Source: Adlercreutzia rubneri (GTDB lineage Bacteria > Actinomycetota > Coriobacteriia > Coriobacteriales > Eggerthellaceae). From it: a stretch of 64,000 nucleotides of DNA. The stretch spans positions 1 to 64,000 of the forward strand of contig NZ_WPOO01000012.1 in the NCBI RefSeq assembly GCF_009755265.1, given 5' to 3'. Shown here one piece after another: positions 24,427 through 33,235 of this stretch. Below the pieces are notes generated by a model. That model was not told the DNA's origin. It saw only the letters and a program-made list of their open reading frames with translations, and made no database searches. A program made the position numbers and the translations under genes. How positions within the stretch are numbered: the first letter of the stretch is position 1; the number at the start of each line of letters is the position of its first letter.

Positions 24427-24485
24427 GGAGCTCGTTGGTGAAATAGCTCCAAGAAGGGCCATCACCCATGGTTGGTGATGGCCCT
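24427..24485. terminator. Two stem-loops between the MFS-CBS gene and the molybdoenzyme operon
   Basis: AGGGCCATCACC at 24455-24466 pairs perfectly with GGTGATGGCCCT at 24474-24485 around a seven-base loop. A second stem, GGAGCT with AGCTCC, spans 24427-24450. They follow the MFS-CBS stop codon in the minus direction and probably end that transcript. Confidence 0.65.
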
Positions 24486-24536
24486 ATGAGATGCCCGTTC
24501 AGACGGAAAATTGTGGGTGAGGTTATCGCCGGGAAC

Positions 24537-26510
24537 CTACTTCTCCAAAAGGTCGATGGCCTCCACCAGGGAGCGCATGATGTTGCGGCGGGACAGGGCG
24601 CCGACGAGCTTGCCGTTCTCCACCACCGGCACCTTCTTGATGCGCTTGGCGGCGAACAGGGCGCACACCTCGTCCACCGGCGTCGTGGCCTCTACGGAGA
24701 TCACGCGGCGGGTGGCCACGGCCATGACGTTGAGGCCCATGAGCTCGCGCAGGCGCGTGGCGGCGTCCTCGTCGTCGATGTAGCGGTAGCCATTCAGCAG
24801 CGTGGAATCGACGAGCGCGATCTCGGTCTTGCCGAGGTAGCTCGCCACGTCGCCGTCGGACACGAAGCCCACCAAGTCGCCAGTGCCGTTCACCACGGGA
24901 AGCCCGCTCGTCTGGTTGGCGTCCATAAGGCGGATGACCTCGGCCATGGTAGCGGTGTCGGCCGCGCACACCGGCTCGCGGTTCATCACGTCGGCTGCCG
25001 TGTAGGTGCGCTCAGCATCCCATGACTCACCCAGGGTGCCGTCCACGGTCACGCCGTCGAAACCGGCCGCGTAGTCCACGGGCTCCGCACCGCGCTCGGC
25101 CGCCGTCACGGCCGCAGCGCCGGGCATCTTCGCCTTGTCGCGCACAAAGAACAGAATGACGAGCGCCGCTACGCCCATCAAAATGAAGGTGGTCATGAAG
25201 GCCATGTGATCGCCGAGGTAGGCCTGCTCGAGCGGGGCGGCGTCGGGAGCCACGGAAGGCGCCAGCGCCGAGATGGACACCAGCACCGCCGTGCCAAGGG
25301 AGGCCGCCACCTGGTTCAACGTATTTGACACACCCTGAGCGTGCTGGATGACGCTGTTGTCGAGCGAGTTCACGCCCCAGGTGTTCAGCGGCGTCATAGT
25401 GAACTGCAGGCCCACCACGAGCACCGTATAGGTGATCGTCAGGTTGATGAAGCTGCTGTCGATGCCCAGCCGCGCCAAGCCCGACGCCCCCAGCACCGCC
25501 ACGATAACGCCAGGAATCACCACGCGGCGCACGCCGAAACGGTCGAACAGACGCCCCGACACAAGACCCATGAACGCGCCGATAAGCGCGCCCGGCAGCA
25601 TGGCCACGCCCGACATAGTTGCGGAGAATCCAAGCACGCCCTGAATGTAGAGCGGCGTGATGACGCCCGTGCCCATAAGCGCCGCCTGCACGATGACGAT
25701 AATGACGACCGCTGTGGCGTACTTGCGCGTACGCAGAATGCCCACCTGCAGCATAGGCTCGGGCAATGTCAGCTGGCGCCGCACGTACAGGGCGCACAGC
25801 ACCAACCCCGCCGCGATGAGCCCCGCAGTGACCGCCATGTTATCGGAGGAGGCGAAGGTAGACAGCCCATACAGCACGCAGACGAGCCCTACCGTGGACA
25901 GAACCACCGAAAGCTTGTCAAAGGGGGCGCGCGCGAAGTTGCCGTAGTTTCTCAGCACCACCACAGCCAGCACGATCACCACTACCGACAGCACGGTCAC
26001 GATAGCGAACAGCGCCCGCCAGCCCACCGAATCCACCAAAAGGCCCGCCACCGAAGGGCCCACGGCCGGAGCAAAGCCAATGATGAGCCCGATGACGCCC
26101 ATGGCCGTGCCGCGCTTCTCGCGGGGGAACACGAGCAGGATCACCGTGAACACCATGGGCATGGACATGCCGGTGCAGGCGGCCTGCAGCACGCGACCGA
26201 GCAGCAGCACCCAGAAGTTCGGCGCCACAGCTGCCGCCAAGCTGCCCGCCGTGAACAGCGCGAAAGCCGAGATGAACAGCTGGCGCGTGGAGAAGCGCCC
26301 GATAAGATAAGCCGAAAGCGGAATGACGACCGCTTCCACCAGCGAATAGCCGCTCGTCAGCCACTGCACCGTGGTGGCGTCCACTTGCAAGTCGCCCATG
26401 ATGGCCGGCAGTGCCGGCGACAACAACGTCTGGTTCAGCACGGCCAAAAGCACGCCCACCAGAAGCACGCCCACCATCACCAGTTCTTTTCTTCCAACAC
26501 CCAATGCCAT
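24537..26510 (-). CDS. DHA2-type MFS transporter fused to a CBS-domain pair
   Basis: 657 residues. Residues 1 to about 470 are a 14-helix MFS carrier of the EmrB/QacA drug-efflux type, with the motif C-like GFAPAVGPSVAGLL and the motif A region GLVSGRLFDRFGVRR. A linker leads into two CBS domains at about 510-655 (TAADVMNREPVCAADTATMAEVIRLM; GLNVMAVATRRVISVEATTPVDEV is the second repeat). CBS pairs bind adenosine nucleotides, so transport may be gated by energy state. I do not know this fusion as a common arrangement. ATG 26510 has GAGGTAG upstream. Substrate is unknown. Confidence 0.85.
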   Translation of the reverse strand: MALGVGRKELVMVGVLLVGVLLAVLNQTLLSPALPAIMGDLQVDATTVQWLTSGYSLVEAVVIPLSAYLIGRFSTRQLFISAFALFTAGSLAAAVAPNFWVLLLGRVLQAACTGMSMPMVFTVILLVFPREKRGTAMGVIGLIIGFAPAVGPSVAGLLVDSVGWRALFAIVTVLSVVVIVLAVVVLRNYGNFARAPFDKLSVVLSTVGLVCVLYGLSTFASSDNMAVTAGLIAAGLVLCALYVRRQLTLPEPMLQVGILRTRKYATAVVIIVIVQAALMGTGVITPLYIQGVLGFSATMSGVAMLPGALIGAFMGLVSGRLFDRFGVRRVVIPGVIVAVLGASGLARLGIDSSFINLTITYTVLVVGLQFTMTPLNTWGVNSLDNSVIQHAQGVSNTLNQVAASLGTAVLVSISALAPSVAPDAAPLEQAYLGDHMAFMTTFILMGVAALVILFFVRDKAKMPGAAAVTAAERGAEPVDYAAGFDGVTVDGTLGESWDAERTYTAADVMNREPVCAADTATMAEVIRLMDANQTSGLPVVNGTGDLVGFVSDGDVASYLGKTEIALVDSTLLNGYRYIDDEDAATRLRELMGLNVMAVATRRVISVEATTPVDEVCALFAAKRIKKVPVVENGKLVGALSRRNIMRSLVEAIDLLEK

Positions 26511-26578
26511 TCCGCATCTACCTCGCTCTCGCATCTCGTCCGTGAAAAAAGTGAATGTTCTGATGCTATGGGTTCAGC

Positions 26579-26650
26579 GGAAAAAGAAAAGAGGCCGCTC
26601 GGTAAGCGGCGAGGAGGCTCCTGCCATCTTTGCAATACTGCAAAGATGGC
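26579..26650 (-). terminator. Double hairpin terminator of the second LuxR gene
   Basis: GCCATCTTTGCA at 26623-26634 pairs with 26639-26650 (12 pairs, four-base loop) immediately after the LuxR stop codon. Further on, GCCGCT at 26594-26599 pairs with AGCGGC at 26605-26610, and on the minus strand this is followed by CTCTTTTCTTTTTCC, a good T tract. Confidence 0.8.
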
Positions 26651-28326
26651 TAATCCCCCAATTCGCGCAGCATATCGAGAAGCTCTTGGCGGCGATGAAT
26701 GTCCAATTTGGTGTAAATATGCTTAGCGTGAGTACGCACAGTATTCTCGCTGATAACAAGCCGCTCGGCGATGGCCGCCATGGAGTTGCCACGGGCGATG
26801 AGCTCCATCACCTCTGTCTCGCGCATGGAAAGACCGTGGCGTTCCTGCAGTACCAGGCACTGCTTGGAAAGCCGGTCGCGAATGGCACCGGCGTCCTCCG
26901 AAGCCGAAGGCCGACGTCGACGACGTTTGGCTGGCGTGGCCGGTTTATCGTCGGCAGTAGATCTTACGCGGGAATCGCCATCCTCCAAAGACTCCGCTGA
27001 CGCTCTGCCCAGTTCCGCTCCTAAGCCGCAGTTTGCCTTTCGAGTATCCTCGCCAAAGACCGAGCCGCTTCCTCTCCCCACTGACACGGCGGGCACGGCG
27101 GCAAGAGAATAGAACTCGATGGGGTCGGCGGTTACGGTGCCTTTCGACACCATCGGCCTGAAAAGGGTTCCCGTAGAGACCAGGAGCGTGATCCCCAGTC
27201 CGCAGCTAGAGATAAGCGCCACGAAATACAACCACTGGGAGCCCGCGGGCACCGTCAATTCGCTCGCCCAGCCAAAAAGGAAGCCGACGCTTTGCAAAAT
27301 ATAGACGATAGCCCCAAAGAACCCGTAGATGAACACAGGATTGATACCACGATCGCGGGAGACCTGGGCGCACTGCATCATCATGAGCATCTGCACAAGG
27401 GAAAAGACCATGTAGGCGACCGCCGCGAAGGCGTTCAGATACACCAAGCCACAAAACGGCATGAGAAGAAATCCCAGCGTGAGCAGCGGATATACCACGC
27501 GGAACACAGAGATGAGGCCGAAGCGAAAGCTCATGCGGTGCCACAGGACTAAAAGCACCGCAGCCGCAATAAACGAACCAAGCATGGACGCGCTGTTGAC
27601 AAGCGAGCTAATTTCCTCATGTAGCAGAGCGATTCCGCGAATGACGCCGGCTACCAGAGCAAGCGACCCCACGCATAAAGCACTGCGCCAATAGTCGGCC
27701 ACCACTTGACGGTAGACGCGCGGGTGCTGACGCGGGACGTCCTCGAACATGGGCTGCTCGAAGTTCATCTCGCGCACCGAAAGTGCCACGCACAGACCGC
27801 ACAGAGGCACGAAGATCAGGGGGACGAGAAAAGCCGTTAGCGCAATGGGCACTAAATACAGGGCAAGGTAGATGAAGGGAGCGATAGCCGTGCCCACAAT
27901 AAGGCGGAAATTGCCGGTTCTCGCATCGAGGGAAGCAAAATACCGCTGCCAGAGCATGAACATGCCGGCGCACCCGATTCCGAGAAGCACCCCGCCAGCT
28001 CCCACAAATGCAATGGCAGCCGATGCCACGTACATGGCCGTAATCAGACAGGCCGACCCAAGGAATAGCAGGACAGCGGAAAGCGAGACGAGCATGCGCC
28101 GAGCACCGTAGGGAAAGAAATACGATCCCAGCATACTCGCCAGGAAGGCGCCGCCAAAAGCCACAGCCTGAGTCAAAAAGAACGTGAGAGTCACTTCCAC
28201 CGTCTGAAACTCAAGGGGAAGAAACGGGAAGATGCCGCCCCATACCGAGGTGGCATTCACCGTGAGGAAACAAGCATAGCCCCAACTTGACGCATGGCCG
28301 ATTGCGCTGGCACTCTCGGTCGCCAT
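26650..28326 (-). CDS. LuxR-type regulator with a polytopic membrane domain (second of three)
   Basis: 558 residues. About twelve hydrophobic helices fill residues 10-420, then a polar linker, then a LuxR/GerE domain in the last 65 residues (RHGLSMRETEVMELIARGNS, NTVRTHAKHIYTKLDIHRR). The frame is open for another 118 codons upstream, but ATG 28326 has GAGAGGAGGTC in front and matches the family start. It is divergent from the second molybdoenzyme operon, with a palindrome between them, so it most likely controls that operon. The signal it senses is not known. Confidence 0.87.
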   Translation of the reverse strand: MATESASAIGHASSWGYACFLTVNATSVWGGIFPFLPLEFQTVEVTLTFFLTQAVAFGGAFLASMLGSYFFPYGARRMLVSLSAVLLFLGSACLITAMYVASAAIAFVGAGGVLLGIGCAGMFMLWQRYFASLDARTGNFRLIVGTAIAPFIYLALYLVPIALTAFLVPLIFVPLCGLCVALSVREMNFEQPMFEDVPRQHPRVYRQVVADYWRSALCVGSLALVAGVIRGIALLHEEISSLVNSASMLGSFIAAAVLLVLWHRMSFRFGLISVFRVVYPLLTLGFLLMPFCGLVYLNAFAAVAYMVFSLVQMLMMMQCAQVSRDRGINPVFIYGFFGAIVYILQSVGFLFGWASELTVPAGSQWLYFVALISSCGLGITLLVSTGTLFRPMVSKGTVTADPIEFYSLAAVPAVSVGRGSGSVFGEDTRKANCGLGAELGRASAESLEDGDSRVRSTADDKPATPAKRRRRRPSASEDAGAIRDRLSKQCLVLQERHGLSMRETEVMELIARGNSMAAIAERLVISENTVRTHAKHIYTKLDIHRRQELLDMLRELGD

Positions 28327-28445
28327 AGCTTGACCTCCTCTCTTATCTCGGTGGCACGCATGGTAGCATAGGAGGACGCGCCTGTTAGGCAAATGACCGC
28401 ACTTCGGTATCACCCGAAAACGCGCGAACTGGGGTTTTGTCCTTA

Positions 28446-28466
28446 AATCACACTTGTCGTGTGATT
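28446..28466. promoter_or_regulatory. Palindrome AATCACAC-N5-GTGTGATT upstream of the second molybdoenzyme operon
   Basis: Eight-base perfect arms (28446-28453, 28459-28466) with a five-base spacer lie 65 bases before the catalytic gene start and 119 bases before the divergent LuxR start. This is the form of a dimer binding site, most simply for the neighbouring LuxR protein. Confidence 0.6.
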
Positions 28467-28531
28467 CGGCACTTCCCCTTTTCCGGTACTTTTGAAAGCG
28501 GCGAGAAGGCAATTCAACTAGAGGAGGGACT

Positions 28532-30958
28532 ATGACTGAAACCCAATCCACCCTGTCGCGCCGCACCTTCGTCAAAGGCTCGCTCGCGGGCCTGGCTGCC
28601 ACGGGAGCCGCGGGTACCGCACTCTTCGGATGCGCACCCCAATCTGGCACCGGAGCCGGGGAGGAGCCCATGGCCGCCACCGGAGAGGAGACTGCGCCCG
28701 ACGAGATCCACTGGAGTCAGTGCAACGTCAACTGCGGCGGCAACTGCGTCTTCCAGTGGCACTCCCGCGATGGCAAAGTGCTCTACATGGAGACCGATAA
28801 CACAGGAGATACCGACTTGCAGGCCCGCGCCTGTCTACGCGGCCGCTCCATGCGACGCTGGCTCAACAGCCCCGACCGTCTGCTGTACCCCATGAAGCGT
28901 GCGGGCAAACGCGGCGAAGGAAAGTTCGAGCAGATTACCTGGGACGAGGCTATCGACACCATCGCCAGCGAGCTGAAACGCGTCATCGACACCTATGGCA
29001 ATGAGGCCATCTACGTCAACTACGCCACAGGCATGTACTCGAAAACAGGCAACCCCACCGCCCGATTGCTCAACCTGCTCGGCGGCTACCTAAACCGTTC
29101 CTATGACTATTCGGCCCACATGATCGAGGCCGTCGCGCCCTACATGTACGGTACGTCGCTCGACGGCTCTTCTCTGACTGAGGCAACCGAGCATTCTGAT
29201 CTCATCGTCATGTTCGGCAACAGCCCCGCCGAAACTCGCATGGGCGGTGCCAATGCCTCATGGGATTTCGCCCGCCTTCGCGAAGCCATTCAGAACCGCG
29301 GCGGCAAAATTATCTCTATCGACCCGCGCATGAACGAGACGGTCTCCGGCCACCCTGACGAATGGCTTCCCATTCGCCCTGGTACCGACGCGGCCCTCTG
29401 CGCGGCCATCGCTCATGAATGGATCGTCGAAGGCAAAGTGGACAAGGAATCCCTCGATACTTACTGCCTCGGCTACGACGAGGACACCATGCCCGAATCC
29501 GCCAAAGGTCAGAACAAATCCTACAAGGATTACATTATGGGCACTGGCTGGGACATGGTGGAGAAGACGCCCGAGTGGGCCGCCCCCATCACTCAGATTC
29601 CTGCCTCCAGCATCCGCGAACTAGCCAACACCATCGCTGCTGCTAAGGCACCCTTCATCACCCAGGGATGGGGCCCCCAGCGCCACACAAATGGCGAGGA
29701 CGCCTGCCGCTCTATTTACATGCTGCCGCTCCTCCTAGGCAAGTGGGGACTTCCGGGCACCAACAACGGGGAGCGTGAATCCGCGGCGCTCACAAGTCTC
29801 GTTCCCGGCTTGCCAGCAGGCGAAAACCCCGTCACGCTTTCCATTCCCGCTTATCAGTGGGTTAACGCCGTGGATCACGGCCATACCATGACCGCCACAA
29901 ATTCCGGTCTTGTCGGAGGCGATGAACTTGGTACCGATATCAAGTTCATCTGGAACTACGCCGGCAACTGTCTGACCAACCAGCATGGCGATATCAACAT
30001 GACCCATGAGATTCTCGTCGACGAATCGAAATGCGAGTTCATCCTCGTCTGGGACACGGTCATGACCGACTCGGCGAAATACGCTGACATTCTGCTGCCC
30101 GATGCCATGCGCTCAGAACAAATGAACCTGCAGACCCAGGGATACACCGAATGGTACTCGGGCGTAGTTCTGGGTACTCCCGCTCAAGAAGCACCCGGCG
30201 AGTGTCGCTCGAGCTATGACGTCATGGCCGACATTGCCGATAAGTTCGGCGTGCGTGATGCGTTCACCGAAGGCCGCACTCATGACGAATGGGTAAAGTT
30301 CCTCTATGAGCAGGGGGCCGAAGAAGATGGCTCCATGCCGACCTGGGAGGAAATGCTCGAGCAGGGCGTATACAAGCGACCCGTTGAACCCTACATCGCC
30401 TTCGAAGCGTTCCGCAACGATCCCTCCGCCAACCCACTGGGCACCCCCTCCGGAAAAATCGAGATCTTCTCCGAAGCGCTGGACGAGATGTCACGTACCT
30501 GGGATCTTGAAGAGGGCGAGGTAATTTACCCCATCCCCGTCTTCCAAGCAGGATTTCACGGATACGGTTCCGTCACCGAGGAATTCCCCCTCTACTGCTG
30601 CGGTTTCCATCACAAGAGCCGCACCCATTCATCGTTCGGCTTCATCCCCGAGCTTGAAGCCGTGGCCCGTCAGCAGCTGTGGGTAAACCCCGCTGATGCC
30701 GAGAGCCGCTCAATTGAAGACGGCGACCTGATTGCCGTGACAAGTCCGGTTGGCGAGATTCGCATCGAGGCGAAGGTGACGCCCCGCGTCATCCCCGGAA
30801 CTGTAATGATTCCGCAGGGCGCCTGGCACAAGGCCAACATGAATGGCGACAAGGTGGACGAGGGCGGCTGCGTGAACACGCTCACGCAGTACAAACCAAC
30901 GCCGATGGCCAAGGGCAACGGCACTCACTCCATGATCGTCCAGATTGCGAAGGCCTAA
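28532..30958 (+). CDS. Tat-exported DmsA-type molybdopterin oxidoreductase, catalytic subunit
   Basis: 808 residues. The signal SRRTFVKGSLAGLAATG is twin-arginine; LFGC at 31-34 is a possible lipobox. Cys64, Cys68, Cys72 and Cys101 give CX3CX3CX28C, the DmsA spacing. LPIRPGTDAALCAA and the C-terminal WVNPADAESRSIEDGD are bis-MGD-binding family features. DmsA-type enzymes reduce S- or N-oxides and other acceptors. ATG 28532 follows AGAGGAGGGAC. It is the first gene of an operon of five (catalytic, two FeS, anchor, chaperone). The real electron acceptor cannot be told from sequence. Confidence 0.9.
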   Translation: MTETQSTLSRRTFVKGSLAGLAATGAAGTALFGCAPQSGTGAGEEPMAATGEETAPDEIHWSQCNVNCGGNCVFQWHSRDGKVLYMETDNTGDTDLQARACLRGRSMRRWLNSPDRLLYPMKRAGKRGEGKFEQITWDEAIDTIASELKRVIDTYGNEAIYVNYATGMYSKTGNPTARLLNLLGGYLNRSYDYSAHMIEAVAPYMYGTSLDGSSLTEATEHSDLIVMFGNSPAETRMGGANASWDFARLREAIQNRGGKIISIDPRMNETVSGHPDEWLPIRPGTDAALCAAIAHEWIVEGKVDKESLDTYCLGYDEDTMPESAKGQNKSYKDYIMGTGWDMVEKTPEWAAPITQIPASSIRELANTIAAAKAPFITQGWGPQRHTNGEDACRSIYMLPLLLGKWGLPGTNNGERESAALTSLVPGLPAGENPVTLSIPAYQWVNAVDHGHTMTATNSGLVGGDELGTDIKFIWNYAGNCLTNQHGDINMTHEILVDESKCEFILVWDTVMTDSAKYADILLPDAMRSEQMNLQTQGYTEWYSGVVLGTPAQEAPGECRSSYDVMADIADKFGVRDAFTEGRTHDEWVKFLYEQGAEEDGSMPTWEEMLEQGVYKRPVEPYIAFEAFRNDPSANPLGTPSGKIEIFSEALDEMSRTWDLEEGEVIYPIPVFQAGFHGYGSVTEEFPLYCCGFHHKSRTHSSFGFIPELEAVARQQLWVNPADAESRSIEDGDLIAVTSPVGEIRIEAKVTPRVIPGTVMIPQGAWHKANMNGDKVDEGGCVNTLTQYKPTPMAKGNGTHSMIVQIAKA

Positions 30959-30971
30959 GGGAGGTACGAAG

Positions 30972-31604
30972 ATGACTCAGTACGGATTCTATTTCGACAG
31001 CACCCGCTGCACCGGCTGCCGCACCTGCGAGATGGCCTGCAAAGACTACAACGACCTGCCCGCCAACTACGCTTTCCGCCGCGTGTTCGACTACGAGGGT
31101 GGCGATTGGAAAGACAACGGTGACGGTACCTTTGAGCCGACGAGCTGGGCCTACCACGTGTCCATGGCCTGCAACCACTGTGCAATGCCGGCCTGCGTGG
31201 CCAATTGCCCCCAAGGCGCCTTGGAAAAGGATGCCGATACCGGGCTCGTGTCCCGCGACGAGGAGAAGTGCATTGGCTGCGGCACTTGCGTGAAAAGCTG
31301 TCCCTACGAGGTGCCCGTAGTGGACACCGAGACCATGAAATCCGCGAAATGCGACGGCTGCGCCTCCCGCGTGGCCGAGGGCAAGATGCCGATCTGCGTG
31401 GACGCCTGTCCGCTTCGGGCCCTCGAGTTCGGGGACATCGAAAAGTTGCGAGCGGCGCACCCCGGCACCGTGGACGGCATTGCCCCCATGGCTCCTCCGG
31501 ATGCGACGAAGCCCTCTGTGGCCATTCTGGCCTGCCCGGCCGCCAAAGACTGCGGTGACACCACCGGCGCCATCGCGAATCCGAAGGAAGTGGAAAACGC
31601 CTAA
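30972..31604 (+). CDS. DmsB-like FeS subunit, copy 1
   Basis: 210 residues with four 4Fe-4S sets: CTGCRTCEMACKDYND, CNHCAMPACVANCPQGA, CIGCGTCVKSCPYE, and the split CDGCASR with CVDACPLRA. Begins MTQYGFYFDSTRC, the DmsB form. ATG 30972 follows GGGAGGTACG, 13 bases after the catalytic gene. It would transfer electrons from the anchor to the catalytic subunit. The last 20 residues (ACPAAKDCGDTTGAI) add two more cysteines of unclear role. Confidence 0.9.
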   Translation: MTQYGFYFDSTRCTGCRTCEMACKDYNDLPANYAFRRVFDYEGGDWKDNGDGTFEPTSWAYHVSMACNHCAMPACVANCPQGALEKDADTGLVSRDEEKCIGCGTCVKSCPYEVPVVDTETMKSAKCDGCASRVAEGKMPICVDACPLRALEFGDIEKLRAAHPGTVDGIAPMAPPDATKPSVAILACPAAKDCGDTTGAIANPKEVENA

Positions 31605-31614
31605 GGAGCATTCA

Positions 31615-31697
31615 GGGCCGCCGCGACCCCTCCCTCATAGGCGGCGGCCCGCTTCCGATATGATTGAGGCGTAGCACGGATTCGCCCGAGCTACGCC
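31615..31697 (+). terminator. Two stem-loops between the FeS subunit copies
   Basis: GGGCCGCCG at 31615-31623 pairs with CGGCGGCCC at 31642-31650, and GGCGTAGC at 31668-31675 pairs with GCTACGCC at 31690-31697. Neither has a T tract. They may attenuate transcription, or protect the mRNA end, between the first two genes and the last three. Confidence 0.5.
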
Positions 31698-31718
31698 GTT
31701 TGAAGGGACTTGGAGACC

Positions 31719-32348
31719 ATGCCGAAGGGATTTTTCTTCGATAACGCGCGCTGCACTGGATGCAGGACCTGCGTCATGGCCTGCAAGGACTACCACGACC
31801 ATGGGCCCGACGAAGGATTTCGCCGCGTGCTCGACTACGAGGGCGGCGACTGGAACGTAGCAGAGGACGGAACCGTTTCCCAAGACGCCTTCGCCTATCA
31901 CATTTCTCTGGCCTGCAACCATTGCGCCAGCCCCGCCTGCACCCAGGTATGCCCCACAGGGGCCATGCATCGCGATGAGACGGGGCTTATCTGGCCCGAC
32001 ATCACCAAATGCATCGGTTGCGGCTACTGTACCATGGCCTGCCCCTACCATGCGCCCGTCATCGATAAAGAGCTCAAGCGCTCGAGCAAGTGCGATGGCT
32101 GCCGCGAGCGTCTGGCCGCGGGGCAGGCCCCTATCTGCGTGGAGGCCTGCCCCTTGCGCGCCTTGGATTTCGGGGAGAAGGGCGACATCTTCGAGCGCCA
32201 TGCCGAATGGTGGGACGAGGTGCGCGGCGACATCCTTCCTTTGCCTTCGGAAACGGAGACCGGGCCCAATTTATTCATCCGGCCCTGCCCCGCTGCTGCC
32301 CAAGGTCGCAAGGGCGCGCTGGTCAACCGCAAGGAAATCGGCTTATGA
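31719..32348 (+). CDS. DmsB-like FeS subunit, copy 2
   Basis: 209 residues, clearly paralogous to the preceding FeS subunit: both carry CTGCRTC.MACKDY near the N-terminus and FRRV.DYEGGDW shortly after, and both end with an IRPCPAAAQ/LACPAAK-like stretch. Four 4Fe-4S sets are complete (CNHCASPACTQVCPTGA, CIGCGYCTMACPYHA, CDGCRER with CVEACPLRA). ATG 31719 has TTGGAG upstream. It overlaps the anchor gene by four bases, so this copy is coupled to the anchor, while copy 1 is next to the catalytic gene. Confidence 0.9.
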   Translation: MPKGFFFDNARCTGCRTCVMACKDYHDHGPDEGFRRVLDYEGGDWNVAEDGTVSQDAFAYHISLACNHCASPACTQVCPTGAMHRDETGLIWPDITKCIGCGYCTMACPYHAPVIDKELKRSSKCDGCRERLAAGQAPICVEACPLRALDFGEKGDIFERHAEWWDEVRGDILPLPSETETGPNLFIRPCPAAAQGRKGALVNRKEIGL

Positions 32349-33199
32349 CAAGCGGCCTCGACAATCTTTCCCTTGCGCTGTTCACCGCCTTGGCCCCTGC
32401 AGGCGTCGTAGCTTTCATCATCATGGCTCTGGCGCGCCTATTTGCTATCGACCACGAGCGCGCGGTTCGCATCGACCGCATGATCGCGCTGCCTTTCGCC
32501 GTTGCGCTCGTTGTCTTCATCGCCTCGGCAACGCATCTGGGTACGCCGGCCAACGCGCTTCACGTGTTCTCAGGCGTGGGAACCTCTCCGCTTTCCAACG
32601 AGGTGCTGGCCGCCGTGATGTTCTTATTCCTGGCTGGATCCTATTGGATGGTCGCCTTCAAGGTGAACTTTCCCGATGCTGCTGCGAAGCCATGGCTGCT
32701 CGTCGCTTGCCTTGCAGGAATCGCCCTGCTAGCGTGCACCTCCCAAGCCTACGCCGTGCGCACCGTGCCCACCTGGAACACACCTTATTCACCGGCGAAC
32801 CTTTTGCTCACGGGCTTATTCGAGGGGACCGTGCTAAGCCAGCTGTTTCTTGCCGCTGCGAAAGTACCCCTATCACGATGGAGTTTTCTCCTTGTGGGCC
32901 TGGGGGCGGCGAGCCTTGCTGCCGGCGTCGTCTCCATGCTCGCCCAGAACGCCTATCTGGCCTCAATCGCCAACAATGAGATATCCGCAGCCTCGCTTGC
33001 GCCGGGCTACCCCCTTGTCATCGGCATCTTCGCCCTTGTCGGGGCTGGCGCGCTCCTCCTCGACGGCTGGGCCCTGCGACCCCGAGCAACCGAGTGTGCG
33101 CGCCTCATCCTGCGTATCGCCGCCGCCATCCTCGCCTTCGCCGCCGTCTTTGCAACACGCATTGTGTTCTACAATCTGCATATGACCGTCGGATTCTAG
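32345..33199 (+). CDS. DmsC-like membrane anchor of the second molybdoenzyme
   Basis: 284 residues with eight hydrophobic helices. Family features include FIASATHLGTPANALHVF after the second helix, holding the conserved histidines near the quinol site, and NVFYNLHMTVGF-like IVFYNLHMTVGF at the end. ATG 32345 overlaps the stop of the second FeS gene (ATGA) with AAGGAAAT in front. It anchors the exported enzyme and oxidises menaquinol. The frame is open further upstream in the other gene, which is ignored. Confidence 0.85.
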   Translation: MTSGLDNLSLALFTALAPAGVVAFIIMALARLFAIDHERAVRIDRMIALPFAVALVVFIASATHLGTPANALHVFSGVGTSPLSNEVLAAVMFLFLAGSYWMVAFKVNFPDAAAKPWLLVACLAGIALLACTSQAYAVRTVPTWNTPYSPANLLLTGLFEGTVLSQLFLAAAKVPLSRWSFLLVGLGAASLAAGVVSMLAQNAYLASIANNEISAASLAPGYPLVIGIFALVGAGALLLDGWALRPRATECARLILRIAAAILAFAAVFATRIVFYNLHMTVGF

Positions 33200-33235
33200 C
33201 CCGCCGAAATCACTGACTTGCTCAGGAGGCTTTCC

